DNA from: Macquaria australasica
Lineage: Eukaryota; Chordata; Actinopteri; Centrarchiformes; Percichthyidae
DNA length: 64,000 nucleotides
Assembly: GCA_005408345.1 (NCBI GenBank)
Contig: SEMN01000053.1
Span: forward strand, 1,178,001 to 1,242,000
Direction of reading: 5' to 3'
Part shown: piece by piece, positions 63,336-64,000 of the stretch
Numbering within the stretch: the first letter of the stretch is position 1
Layout of the letters: each line of letters opens with the position of its first letter
Notes under the pieces: model-generated
What the model saw: the letters and a program-made list of their open reading frames with translations, nothing else
The model's database searches: none
Told to the model about the DNA's origin: nothing
Position numbers and translations under genes: made by a program

Positions 63336-64000
63336 CTAAGGCGGAGAAAGAGAGAAGACACGGGGTTTCGATATTCATGTCACATGGTAAAATTGACCTA
63401 CCACAGAAGAAAAATCAAAGTCATCCTCAAACACCAGTAGCCCTTTAACTTTGTTCCTTTCTCTTGCTTACAGATAAGTCGTGACTGATGGAGCCCAGAG
63501 GTGTGTGAGCTGCCATCCAGGGCTCATCTGGCCCATGACGGCCCTGAAGCGGTGGCTGTCACCAGCAGAGCAGATCTCCTGCTTCCGGCTGTGGTGTCTG
63601 TTGGGCCAAGGCCAGCTAATGAGGGCGTTATCAGATCAGTGTCTTCAGCCTGACAGAAGCCTAGCCGCCAGCACAACTGATGCGACCTTTTTCCACCTGC
63701 TCTCAAGATGAAGAACGACCAGGAGCTCCACACAATATAGTCACAGGTGGAGAGAAGTGGATATTGTATATTATGTTGAGGTGAATAAGAGAAGGTAATG
63801 TAATTTATGTGACACAATTCAGTTTCAAAAGTATGTGGGTTATAGTGTTCATTTTAGTTGACTTACTGCTGAGTTTTGCATTGTCCAGATCACTACATCA
63901 ACAGATTAATCATTAAAAAAATAACTTTTTTAATAACTTTATTATATTACTAATTTCATATTACATGTAGGCCTATATTTTGTATTTTCACAGTAATTCA

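Larger units (their letters stand above)
44432..64000. other. Gene-poor intergenic region
   Basis: Nearly 20 kb with no recognisable gene. Listed separately are the purine-rich block, (CA)n runs, transposon fragments, motif clusters and one weak exon candidate. Additional short runs: (GT)n at about 58375-58400 and poly(T) at about 56847-56869. In human, VPS8 lies beyond C3orf70, as I recall; no VPS8-like exon is seen here. Confidence 0.6.

Noticed and set aside
1..64000. A CRISPR array, operon, phage or other prokaryote-style system
   Set aside because: The window is vertebrate chromosomal DNA with spliced genes; no spaced direct repeats with unique spacers and no dense gene clusters are present. 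I found no undescribed multi-gene system.

Overview
This is a vertebrate nuclear genomic window, almost certainly from a ray-finned fish and most likely a percomorph teleost. The evidence is multi-exon genes with GT/AG introns, AT-rich non-coding DNA full of (CA)n microsatellites, and several dispersed repeats of types I associate with percomorph genomes. Four protein-coding genes can be rebuilt exon by exon, with splice phases that agree throughout. Their content matches human 3q27 (IGF2BP2, TMEM41A, EHHADH, C3orf70). SENP2, LIPH and MAP3K13, which as I recall lie among these genes in human, are absent here. The genus cannot be read from the sequence.

Layout: 1-10160 holds the 3' half of igf2bp2 (+), from KH2 to the stop codon, followed by a long 3' UTR to about 14.91 kb. 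tmem41a (-, complete, 5 exons, 276 aa) lies at 16111-20364 and converges on igf2bp2; the two poly(A) signals are only 34 bases apart. tmem41a is head-to-head with ehhadh (+, complete, 7 coding exons, 719 aa, 21524-29468), with 1.16 kb between the start codons. c3orf70 (+, complete, 2 coding exons, 303 aa) follows, with a 10.4 kb intron between exons at 31265-31448 and 41840-42567. From about 44.4 kb to the end I see no recognised gene. That part holds microsatellites, a roughly 460-base purine-rich block, degenerate inverted-repeat transposons, a few homeodomain/POU-type motif clusters and one low-confidence orphan exon on the minus strand near 63.2 kb.

The genes do not form one pathway. igf2bp2 encodes a cytoplasmic mRNA-binding protein, tmem41a a VTT/DedA membrane protein, ehhadh the peroxisomal bifunctional beta-oxidation enzyme, and c3orf70 a poorly understood UPF0524 protein. 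They are linked by old synteny. I found no new multi-gene system. The best leads are regulatory: let-7-type sites and G-quadruplex runs in the igf2bp2 3' UTR, UG-repeat splice acceptors in igf2bp2, abutting 3' ends of igf2bp2 and tmem41a, a perfect DR4 nuclear-receptor element in an ehhadh intron, a non-canonical SQL peroxisomal signal on Ehhadh, and a Pro/Ala expansion in C3orf70.
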